Source of the DNA: Oceanospirillaceae bacterium UBA1126
GTDB taxonomy: Bacteria > Pseudomonadota > Gammaproteobacteria > Pseudomonadales > Balneatricaceae
Reading direction: 5' to 3'
Assembly (NCBI GenBank): GCA_002312935.1
Contig: DCAT01000043.1
Span: 1 to 16,617 of the forward strand
Length of the DNA: 16,617 nt
Every line of letters begins with the position of its first letter. Positions within the stretch are counted from its first letter, which is position 1. Made by a program: the position numbers and the translations under genes. Shown piece after piece: positions 1 through 8,496 of this stretch. The notes below the pieces were generated by a model. It saw nothing but the letters and a program-made list of their open reading frames with translations. It was not told where the DNA came from and did no database searches.

Positions 1-489
1 CCCTGTATGCTGTAAGACAAATTCGGCCACTTGTTGAATGTTGTTAATGTCCAGTTGTGGCAGGGTGATGTCTAGGTTTTTTTTGTCTGTTGCTATAGCT
101 ACGATATTAGACATTTTATCGGCCAAAAACCCACCTTTGTTAAGGTTGCGTACTACCTCCAGCTTTGGGTGATCGGCATTCTTATACCCTTCCACAATCA
201 CTATGTCGCAGGGCTCAAACACGTCTAATAATTGGGCTAGTTTAGGCACCTCTTGGTCACGGTATTCGTGCATTAACGCCCAACGCTTTTCCGTGGCTAA
301 AAGAGTTTCCACAGCCCCCGCTGCGCGATGGCGATAACTGTCGCGCCCAGGCTCATCAATGTCCACATCATGGTGGGCATGCTTAACAGAGGACACTTTA
401 TAACCCATTAATGTAAGCTGACTAATAAGTCGCTCCACCAGGGTAGTTTTGCCGTTATTTTTCCATCCGACAATGCCGAAAACTTGCAT
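1..489 (-). CDS. mobB: Molybdopterin-guanine dinucleotide biosynthesis protein MobB (3' end outside window)
   Basis: P-loop GTPase that assists conversion of molybdenum cofactor to its guanine-dinucleotide form, working with MobA in the cytoplasm. The 163 codons read from an ATG at 489 give MQVFGIVGWKNNGKTTLVER, with a Walker A motif at residues 8-16, followed by the family signature KHAHHDVDIDEPGRDSYRHR at 36-55 and IVEGYK at 98-103. The family is usually about 160-175 residues, so only a few C-terminal residues should be missing; no stop occurs before base 1. It is divergent from the sarcosine oxidase operon, with about 235 bases between starts. Upstream of the ATG only a weak ribosome binding site is visible. 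The Walker A reads GWKNNGKT rather than the commoner GWSNSGKT, which still keeps the catalytic GKT. No molybdoenzyme is encoded nearby, so this neighbour is probably unrelated to sarcosine metabolism. Confidence 0.93.
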   Translation of the reverse strand, partial: MQVFGIVGWKNNGKTTLVERLISQLTLMGYKVSSVKHAHHDVDIDEPGRDSYRHRAAGAVETLLATEKRWALMHEYRDQEVPKLAQLLDVFEPCDIVIVEGYKNADHPKLEVVRNLNKGGFLADKMSNIVAIATDKKNLDITLPQLDINNIQQVAEFVLQHTG

Positions 490-724
490 GCTGTGATTAC
501 CTAATTTACGACTTAATTCAACCTAATTGTACTGCATTTTCAGCCTTGTGTGCCTTGGCTTAGGTTATATCTGCTGCATTAGTTTCTAGGAGTAGATTTA
601 GGCCTTATCTGCAGGCTTCTTTTTGGGTCGCAATTGAATAAGAACTGAGGGCCAGCATTCAGCACAATATGCCAGCGAATATAACCCTTGCACAGCATTG
701 CACCGAACACTAGTGGACAAACCA

Positions 725-1975
725 ATGAAAAAGTATTCAGGCTTTAGCCTTTTCAAACATTCTCTTAGTCATCATGAAAACTGGCAGGCGGCATGGCGCA
801 GTCCACAGCCTAAAAAACAATATGATGTGATCATTGTTGGTGGTGGTGGCCATGGTTTGGCAACGGCTTATTACCTAGCAAAGGTACACGGTATTACTAA
901 TGTTGCTGTGTTAGAGAAAGGCTATTTAGGGGGCGGTAATACCGCGCGTAACACCACTATTGTGCGCTCTAACTATTTATGGGACGAAGCGTCTAAGCTT
1001 TATGACCACTCGTTAGACCTGTGGAAAGACTTAAGCCAAGATCTAAACTACAACGTGATGTTTAGCCAGCGTGGCGTTTTGAACTTAGGCCACAATCTGC
1101 AAGATATGCGTGACATCGAGAGACGCGTTAACGCCAACCGTTTAAATGGCATTGATGGCGTGGTATTAAATACTGCAGAAGTAAAAGAAATTGTGCCCGT
1201 TATCAACGATTCTCAAGACATTCGTTACCCAGTGTTAGGTGCGTCTTGGCAGGCTACTGGTGGTGTTGCGCGGCATGACGCTGTGGCTTGGGGTTTTGCC
1301 CGTGGTGCTGACAGCTTTGGTGTCGACCTGATTCAACAATGTGAAGTGACTGACATTATTACTGAAGATGGCGCTGTAGTTGGTGTACAAACAACACAAG
1401 GCTTTATTGGATCAAAAAAAGTAGCTTGTGTTACAGCGGGTAATTCAGGCGTGATGGCTGCTATGGTCGGCTTGCGTTTACCCATTGAATCTCGTCCGTT
1501 GCAAGCATTGGTTTCCGAGCCAGTGAAGCCTATTATTGATACCGTAGTCATGTCTAACGCAGTGCACGCTTATGTGAGCCAATCCGACAAAGGCGACCTG
1601 GTGATTGGTGCAGGTACAGATTCCTACAACGGTTATGGCCAGCGTGGTAGTTTCCACATTGTAGAGCATACCTTGTCAGCTATTTGTGAGCTCTTCCCTA
1701 TGTTTAGTCGTGTTCGGATGAACCGAGCGTGGGGTGGTGTGGTCGATACGTGTCCAGATGCGTGTCCTATTATTTCTAAAACTAATATCAAAGGGTTGTA
1801 CTTCAACTGCGGTTGGGGCACCGGTGGCTTTAAAGCTACGCCGGGTTCTGGCCATGTATTTGCCCACACTTTAGCTCATGATGAGGCTCATCCCTTTGCT
1901 GCACCCTTTAGCTTGGATCGTTTCAATACGGGTCATTTAATCGACGAGCACGGCGCTGCCGGCGTTGCTCACTAA
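725..1975 (+). CDS. soxB: Sarcosine oxidase beta subunit (heterotetrameric type)
   Basis: Catalytic flavoprotein subunit of heterotetrameric sarcosine oxidase, which oxidises N-methylglycine to glycine in the cytoplasm. The 416 residues open with MKKYSGFSLFKHSLSHHENW, the usual family N-terminus, so the ATG at 725 is preferred over an in-frame TTG at 698. A dinucleotide-binding motif IIVGGGGHGLATA lies at residues 36-48 and the acidic end of the second strand (LEKG) at 63-66. GGVARHDAVAWGFA at 179-192 contains His184, matching the histidine that carries covalent FMN in characterised enzymes (His173 in Corynebacterium). The C-terminal block GLYFNCGWGTGGFKATPGSG is the conserved flavin-site glycine-rich region. 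It is first of four genes soxBDAG; soxD follows after 25 bases. The Shine-Dalgarno sequence is poor at either start, so the exact start is moderately sure. Alternative families such as dimethylglycine dehydrogenase lack the linked D, A and G subunits. Confidence 0.97.
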   Translation: MKKYSGFSLFKHSLSHHENWQAAWRSPQPKKQYDVIIVGGGGHGLATAYYLAKVHGITNVAVLEKGYLGGGNTARNTTIVRSNYLWDEASKLYDHSLDLWKDLSQDLNYNVMFSQRGVLNLGHNLQDMRDIERRVNANRLNGIDGVVLNTAEVKEIVPVINDSQDIRYPVLGASWQATGGVARHDAVAWGFARGADSFGVDLIQQCEVTDIITEDGAVVGVQTTQGFIGSKKVACVTAGNSGVMAAMVGLRLPIESRPLQALVSEPVKPIIDTVVMSNAVHAYVSQSDKGDLVIGAGTDSYNGYGQRGSFHIVEHTLSAICELFPMFSRVRMNRAWGGVVDTCPDACPIISKTNIKGLYFNCGWGTGGFKATPGSGHVFAHTLAHDEAHPFAAPFSLDRFNTGHLIDEHGAAGVAH

Positions 1976-2000
1976 TTCTTGGTAATAAGGAAACTTACAC

Positions 2001-2330
2001 ATGCATCATATTTACTGCCCTTATTGTGAAGAAGCTCGTGAAGAGGAAGAATATTCCTACACTGGTGAAGCACATATTGAACGTCCAAAAGATCCAGCGG
2101 CCATCACTGATGAAGCTTGGGGAGACTATTTATTCTTCCGTTCTAACCCCCGTGGTATTCATCACGAAATGTGGTACCACGCATCTGGCTGCCGTCGTTA
2201 TTTTAACGTAACTCGCAATACTCAAAGTTATGAAATACATGAGACTTATAAAATGGGCAAGCTGCCAACGATTACTGCAAAAACCATAGCCGCAGATACC
2301 CTAGTAGCCCAGCAAGGAGATGCCTCATGA
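2001..2330 (+). CDS. soxD: Sarcosine oxidase delta subunit
   Basis: Small zinc-binding subunit that stabilises the heterotetramer, docking against the alpha subunit. The 109 residues begin MHHIYCPYCEEAREEEEYSY. Cys6 and Cys9 form a CxxC, and WYHASGCRRYFN carries His60 and Cys64, which together correspond to the known SoxD zinc ligands (two Cys, one His, one Cys). The length fits the family, usually 90-110 residues. The conserved middle piece AWGDYLFFRSNPRGIHHEMW is also present. A good ribosome binding site (AAGGA about nine bases before the ATG) supports the start. The stop codon overlaps the soxA start as ATGA, indicating translational coupling. The C-terminal tail after residue 85 looks unconserved. 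Confidence 0.96.
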   Translation: MHHIYCPYCEEAREEEEYSYTGEAHIERPKDPAAITDEAWGDYLFFRSNPRGIHHEMWYHASGCRRYFNVTRNTQSYEIHETYKMGKLPTITAKTIAADTLVAQQGDAS

Positions 2331-5326
2331 GCCAAGTTAATCGCTTAGCAGCAGGTGGCCGTATTGACAGGTCTAAGCCAATGAGCTTTTCCTTCAACGG
2401 CAAAACCTTCCAAGGTTTTCATGGCGACACCCTCGCCTCAGCGCTATTGGCAAACGGTGTGGGCATTGTTGGCCGTAGTTTTAAATACAGCCGTGCACGT
2501 GGCATTTTAGGACACGGTGCAGAAGAGCCTAACGCACTGATGCAGCTGCACCAGGGTAATGCAACTGTGCCTAACCCTCGGGCCACTCAAGTTGAGCTAT
2601 TTGATGGCTTAGTGTCTGGTAGCACCAATGGTTGGCCTAGCGCCGAGTTTGACCTAATGGAATGGGTTGGCAAAATTGGTGGCAAGCTTATGCCTGTCGG
2701 TTTTTACTATAAAACCTTTATGGCACCACAAAAAATGTGGATGACTTATGAAAAGTTTATCCGCAAAGCTGCAGGCTTTGGTAAGTTGTCTCTTGAGCCA
2801 GATCCAGATACCTACGATAAACTTAACGTTCACTGCGACGTTATGGTAGTGGGTGCAGGCCCTGCAGGCATAGCGGCAGCATTAGAAGCAGGCCGCAGTG
2901 GCAAGCGTGTGATCATTGTGGACGAGCAAAACGAATTTGGTGGTACTTTGTTAGCCAGTAACCAAACGGTTGATGGTGTGGATGCAGCGGCTTGGGCGGA
3001 ACAGGCCACAACTGAGCTAGTAGGGATGGCTAACGTTACAGTAATGCCACGCACCACAGCCTTTGGTTACTATGATCACAATTTTGTATGTGCCTTGGAG
3101 CGCCGGACAGATCATATTAGCCCCGTTTCTGTTTCAGGCTCGCGCCAGCGTTTACATCGTATTCGTGCTCATCAAGTGATTTTAGCGACAGGTGCTATTG
3201 AGCGCCCATTAGTATTTGGCAACAATGATCTACCCGGTATCATGTTAGCTAATTCTGTGTCTACTTATATCAATCGTTATGCGGTAGTGCCTGGTCATCG
3301 TTGCATTGTGATGACTACTAACGATACAGGCTATCAAACAGCTCTAGATATCCAAGCTGCAGGCCGCACCGTTGTGGCTGTGGTAGATTCTAGACACGCA
3401 CCAGATGGTCGCTTAGTTCAAGCTGCCAAGGCTGCTGGCATTGAGGTAATGACAGGGCATGGAGTGATAGAAGCTCAAGGTAGCAAGCGTGTTACCGGCG
3501 CTATTGTTGCGCCCTTAGATGAGACTGGAGACAAGCTTACTGGTACAGGTAAGACCCTAAGCTGCGATCTAATTGCAGTGGCTGGTGGTTGGAGCCCTGT
3601 GGTTCACTTAAGTTGTCACACGGGTAGCCGACCAGTGTGGCAAGACGATGTTGCTGGATTTGTGCCTGGCCCAACGATTCAAAATCAACATCTAGCGGGT
3701 GCTATTACTGGAAAATACCGCTTATCAGAAGCTTTAAATGCAGGTATTAAAGCGGGTGCTGCGGCTGCTGGCACAGAGTCTGCCCAAGTATTTAACTGTG
3801 GAGACGAGTCAGAAGGTGCGGCACAAGCACTTTATTTAGTGCCGCATACTAAGCCTAGTAGCCGTGCACCAAAGCAGTTTGTTGACTTCCAAAACGACGT
3901 TACTGCTGCAGGCATTGAGCTTGCTGCCCGTGAAGGTTTCCAATCTATTGAGCATGTAAAGCGTTATACAGCCATGGGTTTTGGTACTGATCAGGGTAAA
4001 ACAGGTAATGTTAACGGTATGGCTATTGTGGCAAAAACGTTAAATAAATCTATAGCTGAAACCGGCACCACCATATTCCGTCCTGCCTATACACCCGTTA
4101 CTTTTGGTGCTCTTGGTGGGCGTGATATTGGTGTGCTGTTAGACCCAGCCCGCCATACAGCGATGCATCCATGGCACTTGGCCAATGGCGCAGCGTTTGA
4201 AAACGTTGGCCAGTGGAAGCGCCCGTGGTACTTCCCTCAAGCTGGGGAAACTATGCAGCAAACCCTTAACCGGGAATGTTTGGCAGTGCGAAACAGTGTC
4301 GGCATATTAGACGCATCCACATTAGGCAAGATCGACATCCAAGGTAAAGATGCCCGTGAATTTCTAAATCGTGTATACACTAATGCATGGTCTAAGTTAG
4401 CACCAGGTAAGTGTCGTTATGGCTTAATGCTTAAAGAAGACGGCATGATTTTTGACGATGGTGTGACTGCATGTCTGAACGATCAACACTTCTTAATGAC
4501 CACTACATCTGGCGGTGCAGCGGCGGTATTGGGCTGGCTAGAATTGTGGCACCAAACAGAATGGCCAGAGCTAGAAGTTTACTTTACGTCGGTAACAGAC
4601 CAATGGGCTACATGCTCGTTTGCTGGGCCTAACTCTCGTAAAGTGTTAGAAAAGCTATGCACAGATGTAGATCTTTCTGCTGAGGCAATGAAGTTTATGG
4701 ATTATCGTGAAGGTACTGTTGCTGGCATACAGTCACGCATCTTCCGTATTTCCTTTACTGGAGAATTGTCCTTTGAGGTCAATGTGCCCGCTGATCAAGG
4801 CCATTATATGTGGAAGAAGCTCATGGAAGCGGGTGAAGAGTTTGGCATCACGCCATATGGCACCGAATCTATGCATGTATTGCGTGCAGAGAAAGGCTTT
4901 ATTATTGCAGGCCAAGACACTGATGGCTCTATGACGCCTTATGATTGCTTAATGGGCTGGGCTGTAGGCAAAACTAAAGAATTTAGCTTCTTGGGTGAAC
5001 GCTCCTTCAGTCGTCCAGACACCGCACGTGCAGATCGCAAGCAACTAGTAGGTTTAAAGCCTAAAGACCCCACAGTTGTGATTCCAGAAGGCTCACAAAT
5101 TGTCATGGATCCGAATCAACCTATTCCTATGGATATGATGGGGCACGTTACGTCGAGTTACTGGAGTGAATGTTTAGGCCATGGCATTGCCATGGGCACG
5201 GTTAAAGGTGGATCAGAACGCATGGGCGAAACAGTATATTGTCCACAAGCAGATGGCCGAGTTTTAGCTGCTGAGATCTGTAGCCCCGTGTTTTATGATC
5301 CAAAAGGAGATCATCACAATGACTAG
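2327..5326 (+). CDS. soxA: Sarcosine oxidase alpha subunit
   Basis: Large subunit that binds NAD+ and tetrahydrofolate and turns the sarcosine methyl carbon into 5,10-methylene-tetrahydrofolate. It has 999 residues, the usual size. Residues 1-95 form a ferredoxin-like domain without the iron-sulfur cysteines (FNGKTFQGFHGDTLASALLA), as in characterised enzymes. Residues 170-480 form a two-dinucleotide-binding oxidoreductase fold with VVGAGPAGIAAALEAGRSG (GxGxxG at 176-181), ILATGAIERPL at 285-295 and VAGGWSP at 418-424. FVDFQNDV at 518-525 and the KRYTAMGFGTDQGK stretch belong to the linker conserved in this family. From about residue 585 to the end is a GcvT/aminomethyltransferase-like folate domain (VRNSVGILDAS; MHVLRAEKGFIIAGQDTDGS). 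The start overlaps the soxD stop and has a strong AAGGAG site inside soxD. The gene ends by overlapping the soxG start within ATGACTAG. No missing key residue was seen. Confidence 0.97.
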   Translation: MSQVNRLAAGGRIDRSKPMSFSFNGKTFQGFHGDTLASALLANGVGIVGRSFKYSRARGILGHGAEEPNALMQLHQGNATVPNPRATQVELFDGLVSGSTNGWPSAEFDLMEWVGKIGGKLMPVGFYYKTFMAPQKMWMTYEKFIRKAAGFGKLSLEPDPDTYDKLNVHCDVMVVGAGPAGIAAALEAGRSGKRVIIVDEQNEFGGTLLASNQTVDGVDAAAWAEQATTELVGMANVTVMPRTTAFGYYDHNFVCALERRTDHISPVSVSGSRQRLHRIRAHQVILATGAIERPLVFGNNDLPGIMLANSVSTYINRYAVVPGHRCIVMTTNDTGYQTALDIQAAGRTVVAVVDSRHAPDGRLVQAAKAAGIEVMTGHGVIEAQGSKRVTGAIVAPLDETGDKLTGTGKTLSCDLIAVAGGWSPVVHLSCHTGSRPVWQDDVAGFVPGPTIQNQHLAGAITGKYRLSEALNAGIKAGAAAAGTESAQVFNCGDESEGAAQALYLVPHTKPSSRAPKQFVDFQNDVTAAGIELAAREGFQSIEHVKRYTAMGFGTDQGKTGNVNGMAIVAKTLNKSIAETGTTIFRPAYTPVTFGALGGRDIGVLLDPARHTAMHPWHLANGAAFENVGQWKRPWYFPQAGETMQQTLNRECLAVRNSVGILDASTLGKIDIQGKDAREFLNRVYTNAWSKLAPGKCRYGLMLKEDGMIFDDGVTACLNDQHFLMTTTSGGAAAVLGWLELWHQTEWPELEVYFTSVTDQWATCSFAGPNSRKVLEKLCTDVDLSAEAMKFMDYREGTVAGIQSRIFRISFTGELSFEVNVPADQGHYMWKKLMEAGEEFGITPYGTESMHVLRAEKGFIIAGQDTDGSMTPYDCLMGWAVGKTKEFSFLGERSFSRPDTARADRKQLVGLKPKDPTVVIPEGSQIVMDPNQPIPMDMMGHVTSSYWSECLGHGIAMGTVKGGSERMGETVYCPQADGRVLAAEICSPVFYDPKGDHHND

Positions 5327-5930
5327 TTTATCAACCAATGTTTCAGCAGGGGATATGATGGAATCACCATTACACCATCATGCAGACCACACTAATGCAA
5401 GTGCTGGCGGTATAGTGATGGCAGAGGATAAGTTTCGTGGTCACCTAAACCTGCGTGGCAATCCTGAGGACAACGCATTTACTTCTGCTGTTGAGTCTGT
5501 TTTGGGCGTTGCATTGCCCTTAAAAGCTAACACTAGTGCGCGTAACGGCGACAGTGTGGTTTATTGGCTGTGCCCTAACGAATGGCTGTTAATTGTTGCC
5601 AGTGGCACACAAGGACAAGTTGAAGGAGACCTGCGCTTAGCAATGGGTGATCAGCACATTGCGATCACTGATGTAAGCAGTGGGCAAACCTTGGTTAATT
5701 TGTCTGGCTCTGGTTTAGCGCAATTGTTACAAAAATCTACTGTGTACGATTGCCACGCATCAAACTTTCCAGCAGGTAAGGTAGTACAAACCACTTTTGC
5801 CAAAACTGGCACCACCATGTGCAAGCTAGAAGATGGCTCTATGGATCTTGTCATCCGTCGTAGTTTTTCTGATTACTTTTTTCTTTGGCTACAAGATGCC
5901 AGTGAAGAGTACGGCTTACGAGTAGCCTAG
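5319..5930 (+). CDS. soxG: Sarcosine oxidase gamma subunit
   Basis: Fourth subunit of heterotetrameric sarcosine oxidase; its fold resembles the folate-binding GcvT/YgfZ proteins, and it contacts the alpha and beta subunits without known catalytic residues. The ATG at 5319 (203 residues) is chosen because AAGGAGAT lies eight bases before it and it overlaps the soxA stop by eight bases; an in-frame ATG at 5295 lacks such a site. Recognisable family pieces are the N-terminal ESPL, FRGHLNLRGNPEDNAF, LPLKANTSARNGD, the YWLCPNEWLLI block and, near the C-terminus, RRSFSDYFFLWLQDASEEYG. A histidine-rich patch (HHHADH) at residues 19-24 is not usually noted in the family and is probably just a variable linker. 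It is the last gene of the operon and is followed by a strong terminator. Confidence 0.93.
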   Translation: MTSLSTNVSAGDMMESPLHHHADHTNASAGGIVMAEDKFRGHLNLRGNPEDNAFTSAVESVLGVALPLKANTSARNGDSVVYWLCPNEWLLIVASGTQGQVEGDLRLAMGDQHIAITDVSSGQTLVNLSGSGLAQLLQKSTVYDCHASNFPAGKVVQTTFAKTGTTMCKLEDGSMDLVIRRSFSDYFFLWLQDASEEYGLRVA

Positions 5931-5947
5931 GGTTTTAATCACATGCC

Positions 5948-5974
5948 AAGGCCAGCTTATGCTGGCCTTTTTTT
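5948..5974 (+). terminator. Rho-independent terminator of the soxBDAG operon
   Basis: GGCCAGC, loop TTAT, GCTGGCC forms a perfect seven-base-pair GC-rich stem, extended by AA/TT, and runs directly into seven Ts. It begins 17 bases after the soxG stop, so it ends the sarcosine oxidase transcript and isolates the next gene. Confidence 0.93.
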
Positions 5975-6051
5975 GTTCTTTGTTCTGCCACATTATGCAA
6001 ACATAAAATGCTCACAAAAAAGTATGTGAAGGTAAAAAGGTCCTGGCACAA

Positions 6052-6057
6052 TATAAT
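6052..6057 (+). promoter_or_regulatory. Possible -10 box upstream of the GNAT gene
   Basis: A perfect TATAAT lies about 150 bases before the acetyltransferase start and after the sox terminator. No convincing TTGACA stands 16-18 bases upstream, so this is a weak call. If used, the message would carry a leader of about 145 bases containing the hairpin at 6160-6188. Confidence 0.25.
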
Positions 6058-6159
6058 CTAAAATAGCTGGGCAATTGAGATATTATAACTAATGAATATA
6101 GAGATAAGTTACTATCTAACCGTATGGGTTTTAGAAGTATATAGATCCCTTAAAATTGT

Positions 6160-6188
6160 ACCCAACTAAAGTGCTCCTTAAGTTGGGT
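6160..6188 (+). promoter_or_regulatory. Leader hairpin before the GNAT gene
   Basis: ACCCAACT at 6160-6167 and AGTTGGGT at 6181-6188 form a perfect eight-base-pair inverted repeat. Inside it, after one A/A mismatch, AAG (6169-6171) pairs with CTT (6177-6179), leaving a five-base loop. No T run follows, so it is not an ordinary terminator. It ends 20 bases before the start codon, close to the ribosome binding site, and could be an operator or a translation-controlling structure. Confidence 0.4.
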
Positions 6189-6208
6189 ATTATACGAAAG
6201 AGGTATAT

Positions 6209-6658
6209 ATGAAAATAGTTGTATCAGAATTATGTTTGCAAGACAGGTCAGAGTGGGAAGCACTTTATTACGCCTATGCTGAATTCTATAAAGTACCTAT
6301 GGATCAAAACATACTTGATACGGTTTGGTTATGGATTTTTGACCAAGATAATGCATTTTATGCACTTGTAGCCAAGGATGATACAGGTCGCTGTTTGGGT
6401 TTAATGCACTACAGGGCAATGCCATCGCCACTTAGAGGAAAATTAGTTGGCTTTCTAGATGACCTTTTTATAAAACCTGAATACCGTGGCAAAGGTGTTG
6501 TTGATGCATTGTACCAAGCACTCAATAGTGATGCTGCTGATAAAGGCTGGCCATTTATTCGTTGGATCACAGCAGAAAACAATTACAGAGGACGTGGTGT
6601 TTACGATAAGTTATCAGATAAAACTCAATGGGTGACTTACCAAATGCCAGTAGCGTAA
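6209..6658 (+). CDS. GNAT-family N-acetyltransferase
   Basis: Predicted cytoplasmic acyltransferase that moves an acetyl group from acetyl-CoA to an amine; the substrate cannot be told from sequence. The 149 residues match the single-domain GNAT size. Motif A is visible as LDDLFIKPEYRGKGVVDALY at residues 83-102, where RGKG is the pyrophosphate-binding loop; the glycine or alanine usual at the last position of R/QxxGxG/A is Val98 here. The stretch ITAENNYRGRGVYDKLSDKT at 120-139 matches motif B of this subgroup, in which NN and VYDKL are typical. AGAGG about eight bases before the ATG supports the start. It is a single gene between the sox terminator and a 190-base gap. In that gap an imperfect hairpin (CACTGGC/GCCGGTG) occurs without a T run, and I see nothing else. 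Confidence 0.88.
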   Translation: MKIVVSELCLQDRSEWEALYYAYAEFYKVPMDQNILDTVWLWIFDQDNAFYALVAKDDTGRCLGLMHYRAMPSPLRGKLVGFLDDLFIKPEYRGKGVVDALYQALNSDAADKGWPFIRWITAENNYRGRGVYDKLSDKTQWVTYQMPVA

Positions 6659-6848
6659 CGGCGCAAGACGATTAAATGCATTGGTAAGTACGTTGCCTAG
6701 ATCCAGCACACTGGCCAATGCCGGTGGTTGTGAGCAGGGGGCAATTCACTGTGCTGCTAGAGAGACAGGTAGGCTATAAGTAGGTAAAATAACGTCTTAG
6801 TGCTAGCCTTAACGATAGCCAAGTAACTTCATGTACTGGAAACCTTAG

Positions 6849-8474
6849 ATGATTCGCATCAGTAACCTACAATTACCACTTGATCATAATGCTCTGGCGT
6901 TGAACCAAGCCATCTTGACGCGTTTATCCATCCAAGCTGATGATATGTTGGACTATGTAGTTCACCGCCGAGGTTATGATGCCCGTAAAAAGAGCAACAT
7001 CATGCTTATTTATACCCTTGATGTGAACACCAATCAAAACGACAGGTTGCTTGTTAGCTTTGCTGGCGACCAGCTAATTAAAGCCAGCCCAGACATGAGC
7101 TATAAATTTGTGGCCCATGCCCTTGCTGACCCTCAAACGCCTACGCAATTTAATTCACAAAAACGGCCCCTAGTGATTGGTTTTGGCCCTTGTGGTTTGC
7201 TGGCAGGCCTAGTGTTAGCCCAAATGGGATATAAACCTATCATTTTGGAGCGCGGTGCGGCGGTGCGCCAACGCACCAAAGATACGTTTGGTTTTTGGCG
7301 TAAAAAGATTCTTAACACAGAATCTAATGTGCAATTTGGTGAAGGGGGTGCAGGCACATTTTCTGACGGTAAGTTATACACTCAGGTAAAAGACCCAAAT
7401 CACTACAGCCGCAAAGTATTAGCTGAATTTGTAGCTGCTGGTGCGCCAGAAGAAATATTATTTGTTAGCAAACCTCATATTGGTACCTTTAGACTGGTGT
7501 CTATGGTGGAAAAAATGCGCGCTCAAATTGTTGCGCTAGGTGGAGAAGTTCGGTTTGATGTGCGGGTAGATGATGTGCATATTGAAGATGGTCAAATTAA
7601 TGGGGTAACTTTAGCTTCTGGTGAAGTGATTCACTCTAATCATGTGGCATTAGCCATAGGGCATAGCGCAAGAGACACCTTCAAGATGTTATTTGACAAG
7701 AATGTGTACATAGAAGCCAAACCCTTTTCTATAGGCTTTCGTATTGAGCACCCTCAATCAGCTATAGATGAGGCTCGCTTTGGTAAGAATGCCGGTAATG
7801 AGATTTTAGGTGCTGCAGACTACAAGCTAGTGCATCACTGTGATAATGGCCGCTCGGTCTATAGCTTTTGCATGTGTCCAGGGGGCACAGTGGTAGCTGC
7901 AGCTTCTGAGCCTCATCAAGTAGTGACCAATGGTATGAGTCAGTATTCACGTGCAGAGCGCAATGCCAATAGTGCTATTGTGGTGGGTATCGATCCTTCT
8001 GATTACCCAGGTGATGCTTTAGCGGGTATCGAACTCCAGCGTAAATTAGAGCGCAAAGCCTACCAACTTGGTGGTGAAAACTATGATGCTCCGGCTCAAC
8101 GAGTGGGAGATTTCCTTAAAGGTAGGTCATCACAAAAGTTAGGCAATGTGGAGCCTTCATACAAACCTGGTATAAAGCTGACAGATTTAGCGGATGCTTT
8201 ACCTGATTTTTGTATTGCGGCTATTCGTGAAGCTATTCCGGTGTTTAATCGTAAAGTGAAAGGCTTTGCTTTAGAAGATGCCTTGCTTACAGGGGTTGAA
8301 ACACGCACCTCAGCGCCTATTTGTATTAAGCGCGGTAACGACATGCAGAGTATTAATACCCTGGGCTTATACCCTGCAGGAGAAGGCGCAGGGTATGCAG
8401 GAGGCATTATGTCTGCAGCTATTGACGGTATTAAGATAGCTGAAGCTATGGCCTTGAGCATGAATCAGCCCTAA
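6849..8474 (+). CDS. FAD-dependent dehydrogenase of the COG2509 type (NAD(P)/FAD-dependent oxidoreductase)
   Basis: Predicted cytoplasmic flavoprotein; members are widespread but I know of no settled substrate. The 541 residues have an N-terminal domain of about 100 residues (MIRISNLQLPLDHN; YVVHRRGYDARKKSNIMLIY) typical of this group, then an FAD-binding Rossmann motif VIGFGPCGLLAGLVLAQMG at 109-127 with the acidic strand end ILERG at 132-136. VQFGEGGAGTFSDGKL at 161-176 is a family hallmark, as are FCMCPGGTVVAAASE in the middle and the C-terminal flavin block GLYPAGEGAGYAGGIMSAAI. Similar folds include HI0933-like and TrkA-independent reductases, but the N-terminal domain places it in COG2509. 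The ribosome binding site is weak (GGAA). It appears to be a single gene; no neighbour gives a functional clue, although sarcosine oxidase upstream also handles flavins. Confidence 0.9.
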   Translation: MIRISNLQLPLDHNALALNQAILTRLSIQADDMLDYVVHRRGYDARKKSNIMLIYTLDVNTNQNDRLLVSFAGDQLIKASPDMSYKFVAHALADPQTPTQFNSQKRPLVIGFGPCGLLAGLVLAQMGYKPIILERGAAVRQRTKDTFGFWRKKILNTESNVQFGEGGAGTFSDGKLYTQVKDPNHYSRKVLAEFVAAGAPEEILFVSKPHIGTFRLVSMVEKMRAQIVALGGEVRFDVRVDDVHIEDGQINGVTLASGEVIHSNHVALAIGHSARDTFKMLFDKNVYIEAKPFSIGFRIEHPQSAIDEARFGKNAGNEILGAADYKLVHHCDNGRSVYSFCMCPGGTVVAAASEPHQVVTNGMSQYSRAERNANSAIVVGIDPSDYPGDALAGIELQRKLERKAYQLGGENYDAPAQRVGDFLKGRSSQKLGNVEPSYKPGIKLTDLADALPDFCIAAIREAIPVFNRKVKGFALEDALLTGVETRTSAPICIKRGNDMQSINTLGLYPAGEGAGYAGGIMSAAIDGIKIAEAMALSMNQP

Positions 8475-8487
8475 TTTGAAGGGGCTG
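8466..8487. repeat. Short inverted repeat at the dehydrogenase stop codon
   Basis: CAGCCC and GGGCTG pair around the TAA stop with a ten-base loop. No T run follows, so it is at best a weak 3' end stabiliser or terminator-like structure. Confidence 0.35.
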
Positions 8488-8496
8488 CATAGGTGG

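Noticed and set aside
597..627. GCCT/AGGC hairpin followed by Ts between mobB and soxB
   Set aside because: Only a four-pair stem, and no gene ends there to be terminated.
698..724. Longer soxB reading from a TTG at 698
   Set aside because: The added nine residues are not family-like, and MKKYSGF at 725 matches the usual SoxB start.
2830..3057. Open frames opposite to or out of phase with the large genes (for example this one within soxA)
   Set aside because: They lie wholly inside strongly recognised genes, have no ribosome sites of note and show no protein family; they are shadows.
725..5930. Dimethylglycine dehydrogenase or monomeric sarcosine oxidase as the identity of the operon
   Set aside because: The zinc-binding D subunit, the 999-residue A subunit with a ferredoxin-like N-terminus and the G subunit are diagnostic of the heterotetrameric enzyme.
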